64,000 bases of DNA. It comes from Paenibacillus sp. URB8-2 (lineage in GTDB: Bacteria > Bacillota > Bacilli > Paenibacillales > Paenibacillaceae). A program made the position numbers and the translations under genes. Positions 1 through 8,418 of this stretch are shown one piece after another. How positions within the stretch are numbered: position 1 is the first letter of the stretch; each line of letters begins with the position of its first letter. Where the stretch lies: contig NZ_AP023239.1 in the NCBI RefSeq assembly GCF_013393385.1, forward strand, positions 1,550,001-1,614,000. Direction: 5' to 3'. The notes beneath the pieces were generated by a model. It saw nothing but the letters and a program-made list of their open reading frames with translations. It was not told the origin of the DNA and ran no database searches.

Positions 1-1
1 C

Positions 2-253
2 TGCGTGGCAATTCCCGACGGAGTCGACGGAGAATCTGTACGGACCATGCTGCTGGACAGTTTCGGAATCGAAATCGCCAGCTCCTTCGGACCGCTTAAA
101 GGTAAAATCTGGCGTATAGGAACGATGGGCTTCAGCTGCCGCGGGAACAATGTGCTGAGAGTGCTGGGAGCTCTGGAGGCGGCGCTGCTCCGCCACGGCT
201 ACCGGCTGCCGGCCGGACTTGGCGTTCAGGCGGCGCTTGACGTTTACGAGTAG
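2..253 (+). CDS. pucG: Class V aminotransferase, PucG-like, C-terminal part
   Basis: This is the last 83 or so codons of a gene whose start lies left of the window; the frame is open from the first bases to a TAG at 251-253. The motif GKIWRIGTMG followed by a helix ending ALLRHGY is typical of the C-terminal domain of alanine-glyoxylate/ureidoglycine-glyoxylate aminotransferases, PLP enzymes that in Bacillales (PucG) take part in allantoin and purine breakdown. The catalytic lysine would lie in the missing part. The neighbouring adenine deaminase gene supports a purine-catabolic role. A serine-pyruvate aminotransferase is the main alternative. The family assignment is firm and the exact substrate is inferred. 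Confidence 0.65.
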   Translation, partial: CVAIPDGVDGESVRTMLLDSFGIEIASSFGPLKGKIWRIGTMGFSCRGNNVLRVLGALEAALLRHGYRLPAGLGVQAALDVYE

Positions 254-321
254 GCATAGGATAATCGTGAGAAATGTTGGATGTAAGGCATTCGGAGGGT
301 TTACCAGCCGGATGGACTAGG

Positions 322-365
322 AAAACGGCTACCGGCCCCTTGGAGAGGGCAGAGCCGTTTTTTCT
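322..365 (+). terminator. Rho-independent terminator or leader hairpin before adenine deaminase
   Basis: AAAACGGCT at 322-330 pairs with AGCCGTTTT at 353-361. An inner GCCC/GGGC pairing sits between them and a run of T follows. It lies 69 bases after the aminotransferase stop and about 45 bases before the ade start, so it either ends the upstream transcript or acts as an attenuator in the ade leader. I found no purine riboswitch core next to it. Confidence 0.6.
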
Positions 366-407
366 TAAAATGAATGAATGGATTTTTTATGAAGGGAGCG
401 TTAATAT

Positions 408-2237
408 ATGGTCTTTGCAAGAAAACCTCTTGCCGACTGCGTTCCGGCGCTTGTAGCCACGGCGCGCGGCGATATGCCGGCAACATTGGTCATCACCGGG
501 GGGAAGCTGGTCAACGTATGTTCCGGCGAAATTTTGGAAGGCATGTCCGTCGGCATTCAGGAAGGGCGCATTGCCTATGTAGGCAAGGACGTCTCTCATA
601 TGATCGGGGAGAACACCAAGATCATTGATGCGGCGGGAAAATATATCGCTCCCGGTCTGCTCGACGGTCATTGCCACATTGAGAGCACACAGCTGACCGT
701 TACCGAATTTGCGCGCGCGGTTCTTCCGCTCGGAACGACCGGAGGCTTCTTCGACGCCCATGAAATCGCGAATGTATTCGGTCTTAAGGGCATCAAGCTG
801 ATGCTGGACGAAATGCGGACGACGCCGCTTGCCGCGTATATGCAGGTTGCTTCCTGCGTTCCGTCGGCGGGTCCCGAATTTGAAACGACCGGGGCGGCGA
901 TCGGACCGAAGGAAGTGGCGGAGGCGTTCACCTGGGGAGACGATGTCATTGCGCTCGGCGAAGTGATGAACTTTCCCGGCGTCGTCTATGGAGACGATAA
1001 AATGCTCGGGGAAATTCAGGCGACCCTGCGGGCCGGAAGGTATGTCGACGGACATTTCACATGGCCCGCGAGCGATCGGCGGCTGCCCGTATACGCGGCG
1101 GCCGGCGTAACCGGCGATCATGAGTGCGTGACCGCCGAGGACGTAATCGAGCGCGTTCGGCTGGGCATGTACGCAAAGATGCGCCGAGGCTCCGCCTGGC
1201 ATGATGTCGCCAAGACGATAACGGCGCATACCGAGCATGGTCTCGACCCGCGGCGGATGATGCTCGTCACGGACGACCGCAGCTCGGAATCGCTGCGCGA
1301 CGAAGGGCATATGGACTTCGTGGTACGGCATGCCATTGCTCAGGGGGTGAAGCCGGTGACCGCCTTCCAGATGGCGACGATCAACACAGCTGAACGTTTC
1401 GGCGTTGCCCGCGATATCGGCTCCATAACGCCCGGCTCGATCGCCGACATCATTCTGCTGGACGGCAATCTAGCCGACGTCAACGTCGTGATGACGATCG
1501 CTGCCGGGACCGTAGTCGCGGAGAACGGAGCTATGACGGTTTCCCTGCCTCCCTTTGCCTATCCTCAGGAGGTACTGGCTTCCGTCCATCTGCCGAAGCG
1601 TCCGTCAGCCGGAGATTTCGTCATTAAAGCGCCGGTGGAGTCCGGCACTGTCGCCACCCGGGTTATCAAGGTGCTGGAAAATCACGTGGAGACGATGGAA
1701 CGCATTCAAACCTTGCCCGTATCGGAAGGGGAGCTTCAAGTAGGGGGCGGCTTGTGCAAAATTGCCGTTCTGGAGCGCCATAAAGGGACGGGAAATATGG
1801 CGGTCGGCGTGGTGGAAGGAGTCGGCTTCCACGAGCCAGCGGCCATTGCAATGACCGTGGCTCATGACAGCCATAATGTGCTTGTAATCGGCAGCGACGA
1901 CGAGCTCATGGCCAAGGCGGTAAATACCGTTGCCGACGTGCAGGGCGGGGTTGCGGTTATTACTGGGTCCGGCACGACCCTGTTCCCGCTCGCCATCGCC
2001 GGCCTGATGTCCGCCGAGCCGTTTGAAGTCGCCGCCGCCCAATCGGCAGCGATCAGCAAGGCGCTGTACGATGCGGGCTGCACCCTCAACTACGCCTTTA
2101 TGACGCTGTCGCTGCTCGCGCTTGCGGTTATTCCGACTCTGCGCCTATCCGATAAAGGCCTGGTGCGGATTACGCCGGAGGACGGCATTCAGCTTGTTCC
2201 GCTGTTCTGCGGCGAGGGCGTTAACGCCCCGGTATAA
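408..2237 (+). CDS. ade: Adenine deaminase
   Basis: The protein hydrolyses adenine to hypoxanthine and ammonia in the cytoplasm, for purine salvage and nitrogen supply. At 609 residues it has the usual length of Bacillales adenine deaminases. The amidohydrolase metal site is visible as LLDGHCHIEST near residue 85, followed by the family motifs DGHFTWPAS, GDHECVTAED and LVTDDRSSE. The C-terminal part from about residue 400 is the adenine-deaminase-specific domain. The ATG at 408 is preceded by a GAAGGGAG ribosome binding site at correct spacing. The upstream PucG-like gene suggests a purine-use cluster extending left of the window. Confidence 0.93.
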   Translation: MVFARKPLADCVPALVATARGDMPATLVITGGKLVNVCSGEILEGMSVGIQEGRIAYVGKDVSHMIGENTKIIDAAGKYIAPGLLDGHCHIESTQLTVTEFARAVLPLGTTGGFFDAHEIANVFGLKGIKLMLDEMRTTPLAAYMQVASCVPSAGPEFETTGAAIGPKEVAEAFTWGDDVIALGEVMNFPGVVYGDDKMLGEIQATLRAGRYVDGHFTWPASDRRLPVYAAAGVTGDHECVTAEDVIERVRLGMYAKMRRGSAWHDVAKTITAHTEHGLDPRRMMLVTDDRSSESLRDEGHMDFVVRHAIAQGVKPVTAFQMATINTAERFGVARDIGSITPGSIADIILLDGNLADVNVVMTIAAGTVVAENGAMTVSLPPFAYPQEVLASVHLPKRPSAGDFVIKAPVESGTVATRVIKVLENHVETMERIQTLPVSEGELQVGGGLCKIAVLERHKGTGNMAVGVVEGVGFHEPAAIAMTVAHDSHNVLVIGSDDELMAKAVNTVADVQGGVAVITGSGTTLFPLAIAGLMSAEPFEVAAAQSAAISKALYDAGCTLNYAFMTLSLLALAVIPTLRLSDKGLVRITPEDGIQLVPLFCGEGVNAPV

Positions 2238-2407
2238 AACCCCGAATCCGGCTGATTGGATCGACGTTTGCCATGCATCAGCCAGACCGGCAGCGGTTTC
2301 GCATATTAACGCCTCGGGTTTTACGGACCGGTCACAGTCTGCGCAGCTGCGGTCCGGAAGCGCGGGAACCGGCGTATCTTCTGGACCCGTCTCCGCCGTC
2401 CGTCTTC

Positions 2408-2455
2408 AACAACAAAACTCCGCTGTCCCATTACGGGCAGCGGAGTTTTGTTGTT
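2408..2455 (+). terminator. Strong terminator after ade
   Basis: An 18-base arm AACAACAAAACTCCGCTG (2408-2425) is followed by a short loop region and its exact complement at 2438-2455, which ends in TTTTGTTGTT. The perfect stem with A-rich and T-rich outer ends can work in both directions. Confidence 0.85.
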
Positions 2456-2790
2456 TGGCTTGCCGATGACCAGCCAAAGAAACACCTTGCTCTTGCTAAA
2501 TCTCTAAATCTTTGAGCAGAATGTAGTTTCTGAATGTTGAAATGGATTAAATTTACATAAAATTTCTGAAAGTTTGAATTTTAAATGAATTTTATGCGTT
2601 TAGGCGACAAATTCATTAACCAAAATGAATAGTTTTGAAACATTTTTTCCGAAAAGATGCTAATATAATATTAATTTAAGGCATCCCGAAGACGATATAA
2701 CTAAAAATGAATAATAATAGATTTGGTTGATCTAATATTCAAAGCTTAGCGCAATGCCTAAACAAAATTATGCGGATGGGGGAACACGAG
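2456..2790. other. AT-rich intergenic stretch with putative promoter
   Basis: About 335 bases without a gene, clearly richer in A+T than the neighbours. A TATAAT hexamer at 2664-2669 may be the -10 box of the promoter for the IDEAL-domain gene. I could not place a convincing -35 box at normal spacing. Nothing else was recognised. Confidence 0.35.
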
Positions 2791-3243
2791 ATGATCAGAT
2801 TGGAAACGAAGGATATCGTGAGTATCGCCAAGAAGCAAATAGCCAATATTTTTAAGATGGAGCCGCTTGAGCTGAGATTTGTCAACGATTTTCAAGGCGA
2901 GAAGAATCTCTTGAATGATGACAAGCTTCAACTGACCAACCGCCATTATTGGGCTAAGGTAATGGATTGCGTCTTTGAAAATCAGGTTAGGCCGGTTCTG
3001 ATGTGTGAAGTGCTGTATTTTCTCCGCAACGAATTTTTGGAAAGTGAAATCGACTTGAAGTTTTCGTTCGATTTCTCTCAAGGGTCCGACGTCGAAGCCG
3101 CTGCCGTGGCGGAGGTTAGCTTTAACGACAAGCCGGAGCTTGGGAAGAACGAAATCGCTGAGCTGATCGATTTTGCGCTGGCGTTGCAGGACAGACAGTG
3201 GTTTGAGGAGCTTTCCCAGAAATATAAAGAACTGAGCGCTTAA
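2791..3243 (+). CDS. IDEAL-domain protein of unknown function
   Basis: A 150-residue cytoplasmic protein. The start at 2791 is chosen because a GGGGGA ribosome binding site at 2778-2783 precedes it by about 8 bases; two in-frame ATGs at 2770 and 2776 lie in or upstream of that site. The last 30 residues, containing EIAELIDFALALQDRQWFEE, resemble the IDEAL domain, a short helical module found in small Bacillales proteins such as YpiB. The N-terminal 110 residues are not recognised. It is a single-gene unit between terminators. The function is unknown; protein-protein interaction or regulation is a guess from the domain. Confidence 0.6.
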   Translation: MIRLETKDIVSIAKKQIANIFKMEPLELRFVNDFQGEKNLLNDDKLQLTNRHYWAKVMDCVFENQVRPVLMCEVLYFLRNEFLESEIDLKFSFDFSQGSDVEAAAVAEVSFNDKPELGKNEIAELIDFALALQDRQWFEELSQKYKELSA

Positions 3244-3290
3244 GCGCCATGCACCGTATAGACATTTTCCGGATATTACCGGCTGAAACG

Positions 3291-3344
3291 GGCCGCCTCT
3301 TTCGACAATGATTTGATTGTTGAGATGAAGGCGGCCTATTTGTG
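3291..3344 (+). terminator. Terminator-like hairpin after the IDEAL-domain gene
   Basis: GGCCGCCT at 3291-3298 pairs with AGGCGGCC at 3329-3336, with an inner ACAAT/ATTGT pairing. The following T run is short and interrupted, so it is a moderate terminator. Confidence 0.55.
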
Positions 3345-3724
3345 TATACGCTAAAAAACCATCACTTAATAGAAGGATTTAAGATATAATTCCAGAAAAA
3401 AGGAAATCGTGATTTTTATTATAGGGGGTGTGATTTTACATCCAGATTACGTTTTCAACGGTCTGCTATGATCAAGCCAGTAACGCTGGGAAAAGTTACA
3501 TCTGGTTTTGTGAAAATATTCACCCTTTTACGTGAATTTTTTCACCCCTTTTCCCGGACTTTAACAAATGGCCAATCATAAAGGGAAGGTTCAGGCCGAG
3601 CGGGAAGGGAGGAAAGGCCATTCTTATGAAAGTTCCTACAGCTTCCATAAGAAAGACAACGGTTCCAGCATTAGATTTACAAAGAGCTGTATAATACTGG
3701 GGATTTGGTAAAGGAGAATCGGGA
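3345..3724. other. Long leader or intergenic region before the FMN-binding gene
   Basis: 380 bases without a coding gene. A TATAAT at 3386-3391 is a possible -10 box. Around 3512-3542 an ATTCAC/GTGAAT stem followed by six T residues looks like a small terminator or attenuator. A CCAGAT/ATCTGG pair flanks 3443-3505. No known riboswitch was recognised. Confidence 0.3.
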
Positions 3725-6034
3725 TTGAAAAAACTTATTTCTTTAACTGTAAGCGCTGTGATGCTGTTATCGCCTTTCGCCTTCGCAATTGATGCGCCGG
3801 CATTAAATTTAAAGGTCGACGCCGTTTCGGCCGCTTCTGAAGAACAGCCGGCAGCACCGGCGGCGACACCGAAACCGGCCGCAACGCCTAAAGCTACCGC
3901 TAAACCAAAAGCGACAGCCAAACCAAAAGCGACAGCCAAACCGAAAGCGACCGCTAAACCGAAAGCAACGCCTAAAGCGACGGCCAAACCGAAAGCGACG
4001 CCAAAGCCGACTGCTAAACCGAAGGCAACCGTCAAGCCGAGCGCGAAAGCAACCGCAAAGCCTGCCGCAACTGCCAAACCGGCTGCAACGCCTAAGGCTA
4101 CACCAAAAGCTACTGCCAAACCGAAAGCAACCGCCAAACCGGTCACTGTCAGTGCGAACGTGTATCTGGACGGGGTATACGTCGCGTATGGAAACGCTAA
4201 TACCAAAGGCACCGAAGGCGCCAAGGTTACGATCAAGAATGGCAAGGTTGCCGATATCGAGCTGCTCAGAACGAGCGCAAAGATTATCGACAGAGACGCC
4301 CGCAACAATTACAGCGGCGTGTGGGTTGCTTATGGGCTGATGAAGGATAGATTGCTGGGCAAGACGAGAGCAGGCGCGGCCAATGTTGATGCGGTTTCCG
4401 GCGCCACGCGTACGAGCAACGGTTGGAAGCTGTCCGTGGACAGAGCGTTTGTAAGAGCACTTAATGTGAAGCCGAAGGCTACCGTTTACTTTGCCGGCGA
4501 GCACATGGGTGTCGATCCGGAAGGCAAATACGCCGTATTCTCCACTTATGATGCCACTAAGCTGACGGGCGTCAAAGTATACCCGCTGAGCAGCACAGGC
4601 GACATTATTGAAGAAAAAGCGTTCACGCCGGCACAGGCGGCCGCTGTTGCCGCGATTACGCCAGCTCTTCTGGCTAAGGGAACGGCTGCACAGCCTACCG
4701 CCGGTCTAGAGGCGGACTTCAAGGCAGCGGTAAATGCTTTCTGGGACGCCGAGCAGAACGCACTCATCAATAATACAAGCAAGTATATTGATGGTTTCTA
4801 TTCCTCTTACGGCACAGCAAGAAGCGTAGGCGTGGAAAGAGCCGACATTATCATCCGCAACGGCAAACTGGTTGATGTGAAGCTGTACCGTTTGGGAAGC
4901 AACCTGCTGGACAGAGGAACGACGGCTTATGCCAAAGTCGTTGAAGCAAATGCTCCGATGACCGCAAAGCTGCTGGCTAACGGTTCGTATATCGCGAACT
5001 ACGATGAGAAGGTTGACGGCATTTCCGGCGCAACCGAAAGCAGCCACGGCTGGAACCAGTCTGTGGAAAGAGCATTCGAGAAGGCGCTGAAAGTTCCAAC
5101 GAAAGGCCAATATTTTGACGGCAAATTCGCCGGAGTCGACAATCAGTCGAAGCTGTTGCTGCTGGTTGATATCGCTTCGGATAAGGTTACGGGGATCACC
5201 GTGAGCCTGTTCGGCGCCGACAAGAAGCTGATCGCCGCCGACAAACTGACTGCCGAGCAGCAAGCCTTGGTAGCGCAGCTGACAAGCGGCCTGCTGGACA
5301 AAGGCGTACAATTGGCCGATATTGCTGGCCAGGAAGACCTTTCCGCCGCGGCGAGAGCGGCTTTGGCCGACGCCTTGACGAACGCGTCCAAGGTGCAAGG
5401 AGCCTATAAAGACGGCACCTATACCGCTTACGGCGACGCATACGACAAAGGAACTAACCAGGCCAAAGTAACGCTGCGCAACGGCAAAATCGTTGACTTG
5501 GCTCTGTACCGCCTGGGCATGAACATGGTTGACCGCGGCGAAGCCGCTTATAAGGAAGTAGTTAAGGCCATTCCACAGCTTACCTCCAAATTTTTGGCGG
5601 CAGGCACGAGAGAAGGCGTTCAACAGGTCGATGCCGTCTCCGGCGCGACAAGCAGCAGCAATGAGCTGAAGGCCGCCGTTGAGCGGGCATACGGCAAAGC
5701 TGAAGTTACGGAAGCCTACAAAGCGGCCTATTTCAACGGCACCTACATCGGGGTGAGCGCTGATAAATCCGTCAATGTAATGGTAACCGTCAAGTACAAT
5801 GTTCCAGTGAAAATGCTTGTTTACTATCTGGACGAAAAAGGCAGTGTGAGAGCGTACGATAAGCTCTCGAATGACGAGAAGGCCGTGAAGAGCGAAATCG
5901 AAACGCCTTCGTATGACAGCCTGCACAAGTACGGATACAGACCTGCGGCATTCGGCGCGAACGATGCCCAGAAGGCTATATCCGCCAAAGCGGTGGAAGC
6001 AATTAAAGCCGCTTTGGAGAGCGCAGGCAAATAA
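3725..6034 (+). CDS. Secreted protein with Lys/Pro/Ala spacer and three FMN-binding domains
   Basis: A 769-residue exported protein starting at TTG 3725, eight bases after AAGGAG (3711-3716). Residues 1-21 form a signal peptide. Residues about 40-138 are a low-complexity spacer of AKPKAT-type repeats, probably crossing the cell wall. Three FMN_bind (PF04205) domains follow, each ending in the covalent flavinylation motif: DAVSGAT (Thr228), DGISGAT (Thr437) and DAVSGAT (Thr642). In this family the Thr carries FMN attached by ApbE. A fourth, motif-less segment closes the protein. By analogy with PplA of Listeria it may carry electrons outside the cell. No NADH dehydrogenase, quinone or apbE genes are adjacent. 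The domain call is firm and the role is inferred. Confidence 0.85.
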   Translation: MKKLISLTVSAVMLLSPFAFAIDAPALNLKVDAVSAASEEQPAAPAATPKPAATPKATAKPKATAKPKATAKPKATAKPKATPKATAKPKATPKPTAKPKATVKPSAKATAKPAATAKPAATPKATPKATAKPKATAKPVTVSANVYLDGVYVAYGNANTKGTEGAKVTIKNGKVADIELLRTSAKIIDRDARNNYSGVWVAYGLMKDRLLGKTRAGAANVDAVSGATRTSNGWKLSVDRAFVRALNVKPKATVYFAGEHMGVDPEGKYAVFSTYDATKLTGVKVYPLSSTGDIIEEKAFTPAQAAAVAAITPALLAKGTAAQPTAGLEADFKAAVNAFWDAEQNALINNTSKYIDGFYSSYGTARSVGVERADIIIRNGKLVDVKLYRLGSNLLDRGTTAYAKVVEANAPMTAKLLANGSYIANYDEKVDGISGATESSHGWNQSVERAFEKALKVPTKGQYFDGKFAGVDNQSKLLLLVDIASDKVTGITVSLFGADKKLIAADKLTAEQQALVAQLTSGLLDKGVQLADIAGQEDLSAAARAALADALTNASKVQGAYKDGTYTAYGDAYDKGTNQAKVTLRNGKIVDLALYRLGMNMVDRGEAAYKEVVKAIPQLTSKFLAAGTREGVQQVDAVSGATSSSNELKAAVERAYGKAEVTEAYKAAYFNGTYIGVSADKSVNVMVTVKYNVPVKMLVYYLDEKGSVRAYDKLSNDEKAVKSEIETPSYDSLHKYGYRPAAFGANDAQKAISAKAVEAIKAALESAGK
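3842..4140 (+). repeat. Low-complexity Ala/Lys/Pro/Thr coding repeat
   Basis: About 100 codons of degenerate tandem repeats built on AKPKAT and TPKATAKP units. Many copies of GCGACAGCCAAACC-like sequence give long spurious reading frames on the other strand. The positive charge and proline content suggest an extended cell-wall spacer. Copy number may vary between strains. Confidence 0.85.
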
Positions 6035-6057
6035 CGGGCGCAAGCCTCGTTTCGAAG

Positions 6058-6104
6058 GAGCTGTTCCTGGGACCATTCATATGGACCGGGAACGGCTCTT
6101 TTTG
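6058..6104 (+). terminator. Terminator after the FMN-binding gene
   Basis: GAGCTGTTCCTGG (6058-6070) pairs, with G-T wobbles, with CCGGGAACGGCTC (6086-6098). An inner GGACCATT/ATGGACC pairing adds to the stem and TTTTTG follows. Confidence 0.8.
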
Positions 6105-6199
6105 TCTTTATTCCCGCCATTTGAAGGGATTGAAGCAGCCGATGTCAAAGTTAGTGTGGGTAGAATAGAAGAAGGTTTAACCTATGTAGGAGGCTCACC

Positions 6200-7156
6200 A
6201 TGAAACAAATTAACCAACTTGCGCCACAGGACGAATTCATCGGCTTTTATCTGCTGCGGGAATTGACCGTCAAACAAACGAACGGCAATCCTCCCAAGGA
6301 TTATTTCGATATTGTGCTATGCGATTCCAGCGGTCAGCTGTCCGCGAAGTATTGGGATGTGTCGACTGCGGATAAAGAGACCTTTTTTCCAATGGGACTT
6401 GTCAAAATTCAGGGCATCGCCCATTTATACCGGGAGAAGCTGCAAGTCAAGGTCACTAAAATGAGACTCGCGACGGAGGAGGACGGTGTGTCGCTGACCG
6501 AGTTTATCCGCTCGGCGCCAATCCGGCCGGTCGACTTGATTCATGCGATCAAGCAGGCGATGAATGCCATAAGCGATCCGGAGATTCGGACGATCGTTGC
6601 GTATTGTGTGGGCAAGGTGGAGGAGAAGCTGATGCATTATCCGGCGGCCAAGACCCATCATCACGCCTATTTTGCCGGCCTTGCCTATCATATGGCGAGA
6701 ATGCTGGAGATTGGGGACTTTCTGTGCAGACAGCGGCCTTTCCTGAATCCGGATTTGCTGAAGGCGGGCATTATCCTGCATGATATTGCCAAGCCGGAGG
6801 AAATGATCGCCGAGCTTGGAATCGTCTCGGATTACAGTGTTCAAGGCAAGCTGCTCGGTCATATTGCGATGGCCTCGAACTGGATTACGGAAGCGGCGAT
6901 ACGCTCCAATATCGATCTTGGGTCTCCGAAGGTTATCGGGCTTCAGCATCTGGTGCTGTCGCATCACAACCTAGGGGAATGGGGAAGCCCGGTGCAGCCC
7001 CAGACGGCTGAAGCGGTGGCGCTCCACCATATCGATGCCATGGACGCCAAGCTTCAGATGGTGGAGGATGCGCTGGATACGACGCCCGAGACCGAAGAGT
7101 GGACGCCGTTTATCCGCGGACTGGAGAATAAGGCTGTATATCGGATGAAGCTGTAG
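6200..7156 (+). CDS. yhaM: 3'-5' exoribonuclease YhaM
   Basis: A 318-residue protein, close to the 314 residues of Bacillus YhaM. It has an N-terminal OB-fold nucleic-acid-binding domain (about residues 15-95) followed by an HD hydrolase domain. The HD metal residues appear in THHHAYFAGLAYH and in LHDIAKPEE, with the later LSHH motif. YhaM degrades RNA and single-stranded DNA from the 3' end in the cytoplasm in a metal-dependent way. The start at 6200 follows GTAGGAGGCTCACC. It stands alone, facing a convergent exonuclease gene. Confidence 0.93.
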   Translation: MKQINQLAPQDEFIGFYLLRELTVKQTNGNPPKDYFDIVLCDSSGQLSAKYWDVSTADKETFFPMGLVKIQGIAHLYREKLQVKVTKMRLATEEDGVSLTEFIRSAPIRPVDLIHAIKQAMNAISDPEIRTIVAYCVGKVEEKLMHYPAAKTHHHAYFAGLAYHMARMLEIGDFLCRQRPFLNPDLLKAGIILHDIAKPEEMIAELGIVSDYSVQGKLLGHIAMASNWITEAAIRSNIDLGSPKVIGLQHLVLSHHNLGEWGSPVQPQTAEAVALHHIDAMDAKLQMVEDALDTTPETEEWTPFIRGLENKAVYRMKL

Positions 7157-7218
7157 ATCCTGGCGGCAAAAAGGCCGGCTCAAACGCCTGTTATCGGCGA
7201 AGGGACGGCCATGAATGA

Positions 7219-7253
7219 GAGGAGGCTTGTCCTGAAAAGGAGGATGCCTCCTC
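7219..7253. terminator. Hairpin between convergent yhaM and exonuclease genes
   Basis: GAGGAGGC (7219-7226) pairs with GCCTCCTC (7246-7253), with an inner TCCTGAAAAGGA stem-loop. It lies between two converging genes and probably ends transcription from both sides. The T run is weak on both strands. Confidence 0.6.
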
Positions 7254-7256
7254 TTC

Positions 7257-8006
7257 TTATTCTCTACCCGGCGCCTCGCTGGAGGCTGCCGTTTCATTAT
7301 GCTGAAGAAGAGCTTGGGCGGATTCCGCCGGGGCGGCCGCTGACTTGATCCCGGACTTCTTCCCGGACTTCTTCCCGGCAGCTTTCGTCTTCTTGCCGGA
7401 CGGCTTGCGTGCCGGAATTGAGAACGGCGTGTAGCCTCCGATATGCAGTGTGCCGATCCGGCATCCCAAATCTTCCGCCAACGCTGTAAGGCCGGAATGC
7501 CCCGCCCGCTCCGACAGCTTCAGCAGGATGACCGCCGCGGTACGGGCATCCTCCAGCGCGTCATGATGCCGCAGGGGAATGCCGAAATATTCGGCAAGAA
7601 TATTGAGACGGTAAGAGCCGAAGCCTGCCAGCATTTTTTTGGCGAGCAAATACGTGCACCAATATTGAAAGGACGGATAGGGCAGGGAGCACTGATCCAG
7701 TCCATAGCGGAGTACGCTCATATCGAAGGAAGCGTTATGCGCCACTACATTTTTCTCATGGATAAGCGGTTCAATGACGGGCCACAGCTCGCGGAATGTC
7801 GGCTGCCCGGCGACCATTTCGGGCGTTATTCCGTGGATGGCGATATTTCTGCGGTCGAATGACTGCTCCGGATTAATCAGCCATGCCTGCTCGGACACGA
7901 TCCTTCCGCCCTTCACTTCCACCAGTCCCAATGCGCATGCGCTGGCCCGGCCGGCATTCGCCGTCTCAAAATCGATTGCCACAAAATCGATTGCCACAAA
8001 ATCCAT
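7257..8006 (-). CDS. DnaQ-like 3'-5' exonuclease (DEDDh)
   Basis: A 249-residue member of the DNA polymerase III epsilon/RNase T exonuclease superfamily. The four acidic and His motifs are visible: DFETA (Exo I), HNASFDMSVL (Exo II) and HDALEDARTAA (Exo III, with its His and Asp). These bind two metals and remove 3' nucleotides. After about residue 195 a Lys/Gly/Ala-rich tail with GKKSGKKSG repeats follows, probably disordered and nucleic-acid binding. The N-terminus reads DFVAIDFVAIDFETA, an in-frame 12-base tandem duplication. The start at 8006 has AGGAGC seven bases upstream. The exact cellular role (repair or RNA processing) cannot be told. Confidence 0.85.
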   Translation of the reverse strand: MDFVAIDFVAIDFETANAGRASACALGLVEVKGGRIVSEQAWLINPEQSFDRRNIAIHGITPEMVAGQPTFRELWPVIEPLIHEKNVVAHNASFDMSVLRYGLDQCSLPYPSFQYWCTYLLAKKMLAGFGSYRLNILAEYFGIPLRHHDALEDARTAAVILLKLSERAGHSGLTALAEDLGCRIGTLHIGGYTPFSIPARKPSGKKTKAAGKKSGKKSGIKSAAAPAESAQALLQHNETAASSEAPGRE

Positions 8007-8092
8007 AATTCAAGCTCCTGTCTTTCCTTGTTGGTAGATTAAAGATTCCTTTATATAAGTATAGCAGAGGTCAACCTTGAAAAAAGTGAAGT

Positions 8093-8299
8093 TTACTTCT
8101 GCTCTTCCGGAATATCGACGACTTCCTCGTTCATGGCGACGTCTTGGATGCCGAGCTCCGTCACCGCTCCGTCCGGGTCGATAAATCCGTAGGAGGCTAT
8201 ACCGATATGGGGCATGGCCCGAAAATAGACAAATCGGCTGTTCAGAATGGGTCGTCTGCCGCTTTCATCCAACGCTTTGGTATTTTTGAACAGATTTAG
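8093..8299 (-). pseudogene. C-terminal fragment of copper-amine-oxidase-N-domain protein split by an IS element
   Basis: On the minus strand the frame reads from LFKNTKALDESG to a TAA at 8093-8095 and ends VVDIPEEQK. It has no start of its own. Joining it to the fragment at 9853-10557 across the inserted tnpB element gives one uninterrupted frame (ESALF followed by LNLFKNT), so it is the separated tail of that secreted protein. Confidence 0.8.
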
Positions 8300-8308
8300 T
8301 GTCGCAGT

Positions 8309-8341
8309 CCCCCACCTCTAAGCCAACAGCGAAGGTGGGGG
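8309..8341 (+). repeat. Left-end hairpin of the tnpB element
   Basis: Nine-base arms CCCCCACCT and AGGTGGGGG with a 15-base loop. It matches the right-end hairpin in its outer bases. Subterminal hairpins of this kind are the TnpA recognition structures of IS200/IS605 elements. Confidence 0.8.
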
Positions 8342-8418
8342 TTAGACATGTTCGATTCACCAAACATACGTTCTTGTGTTATACTAGGTTCATCAAACTT
8401 GCGATGGAGGCGTGTCTC

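Noticed and set aside
254..407. Purine or guanidine riboswitch before ade
   Set aside because: The gene and a leader hairpin made it worth testing, but the conserved loop sequences of these riboswitches are not present.
387..1331. 314-codon minus-strand frame opposite ade
   Set aside because: Antisense of a clear adenine deaminase; no recognisable domain.
3745..3758. Catabolite-response (cre) element TGTAAGCGCTGTGA
   Set aside because: It lies inside the start of the FMN-binding coding sequence and one of the key bases is wrong; probably chance.
3842..4140. CRISPR-like array
   Set aside because: The periodic sequence is an in-frame degenerate codon repeat without spacers of constant length.
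3520..4308. Long minus-strand frame rich in Ala, Val, Gly, Phe
   Set aside because: It is the antisense of the AKPKAT repeat in the FMN-binding gene; the repeat keeps stops out of several frames. No ribosome site or family.
4706..6076. 456-codon minus-strand frame
   Set aside because: Antisense of the FMN-binding domains, which are clearly coding on the plus strand with signal peptide and flavinylation motifs.
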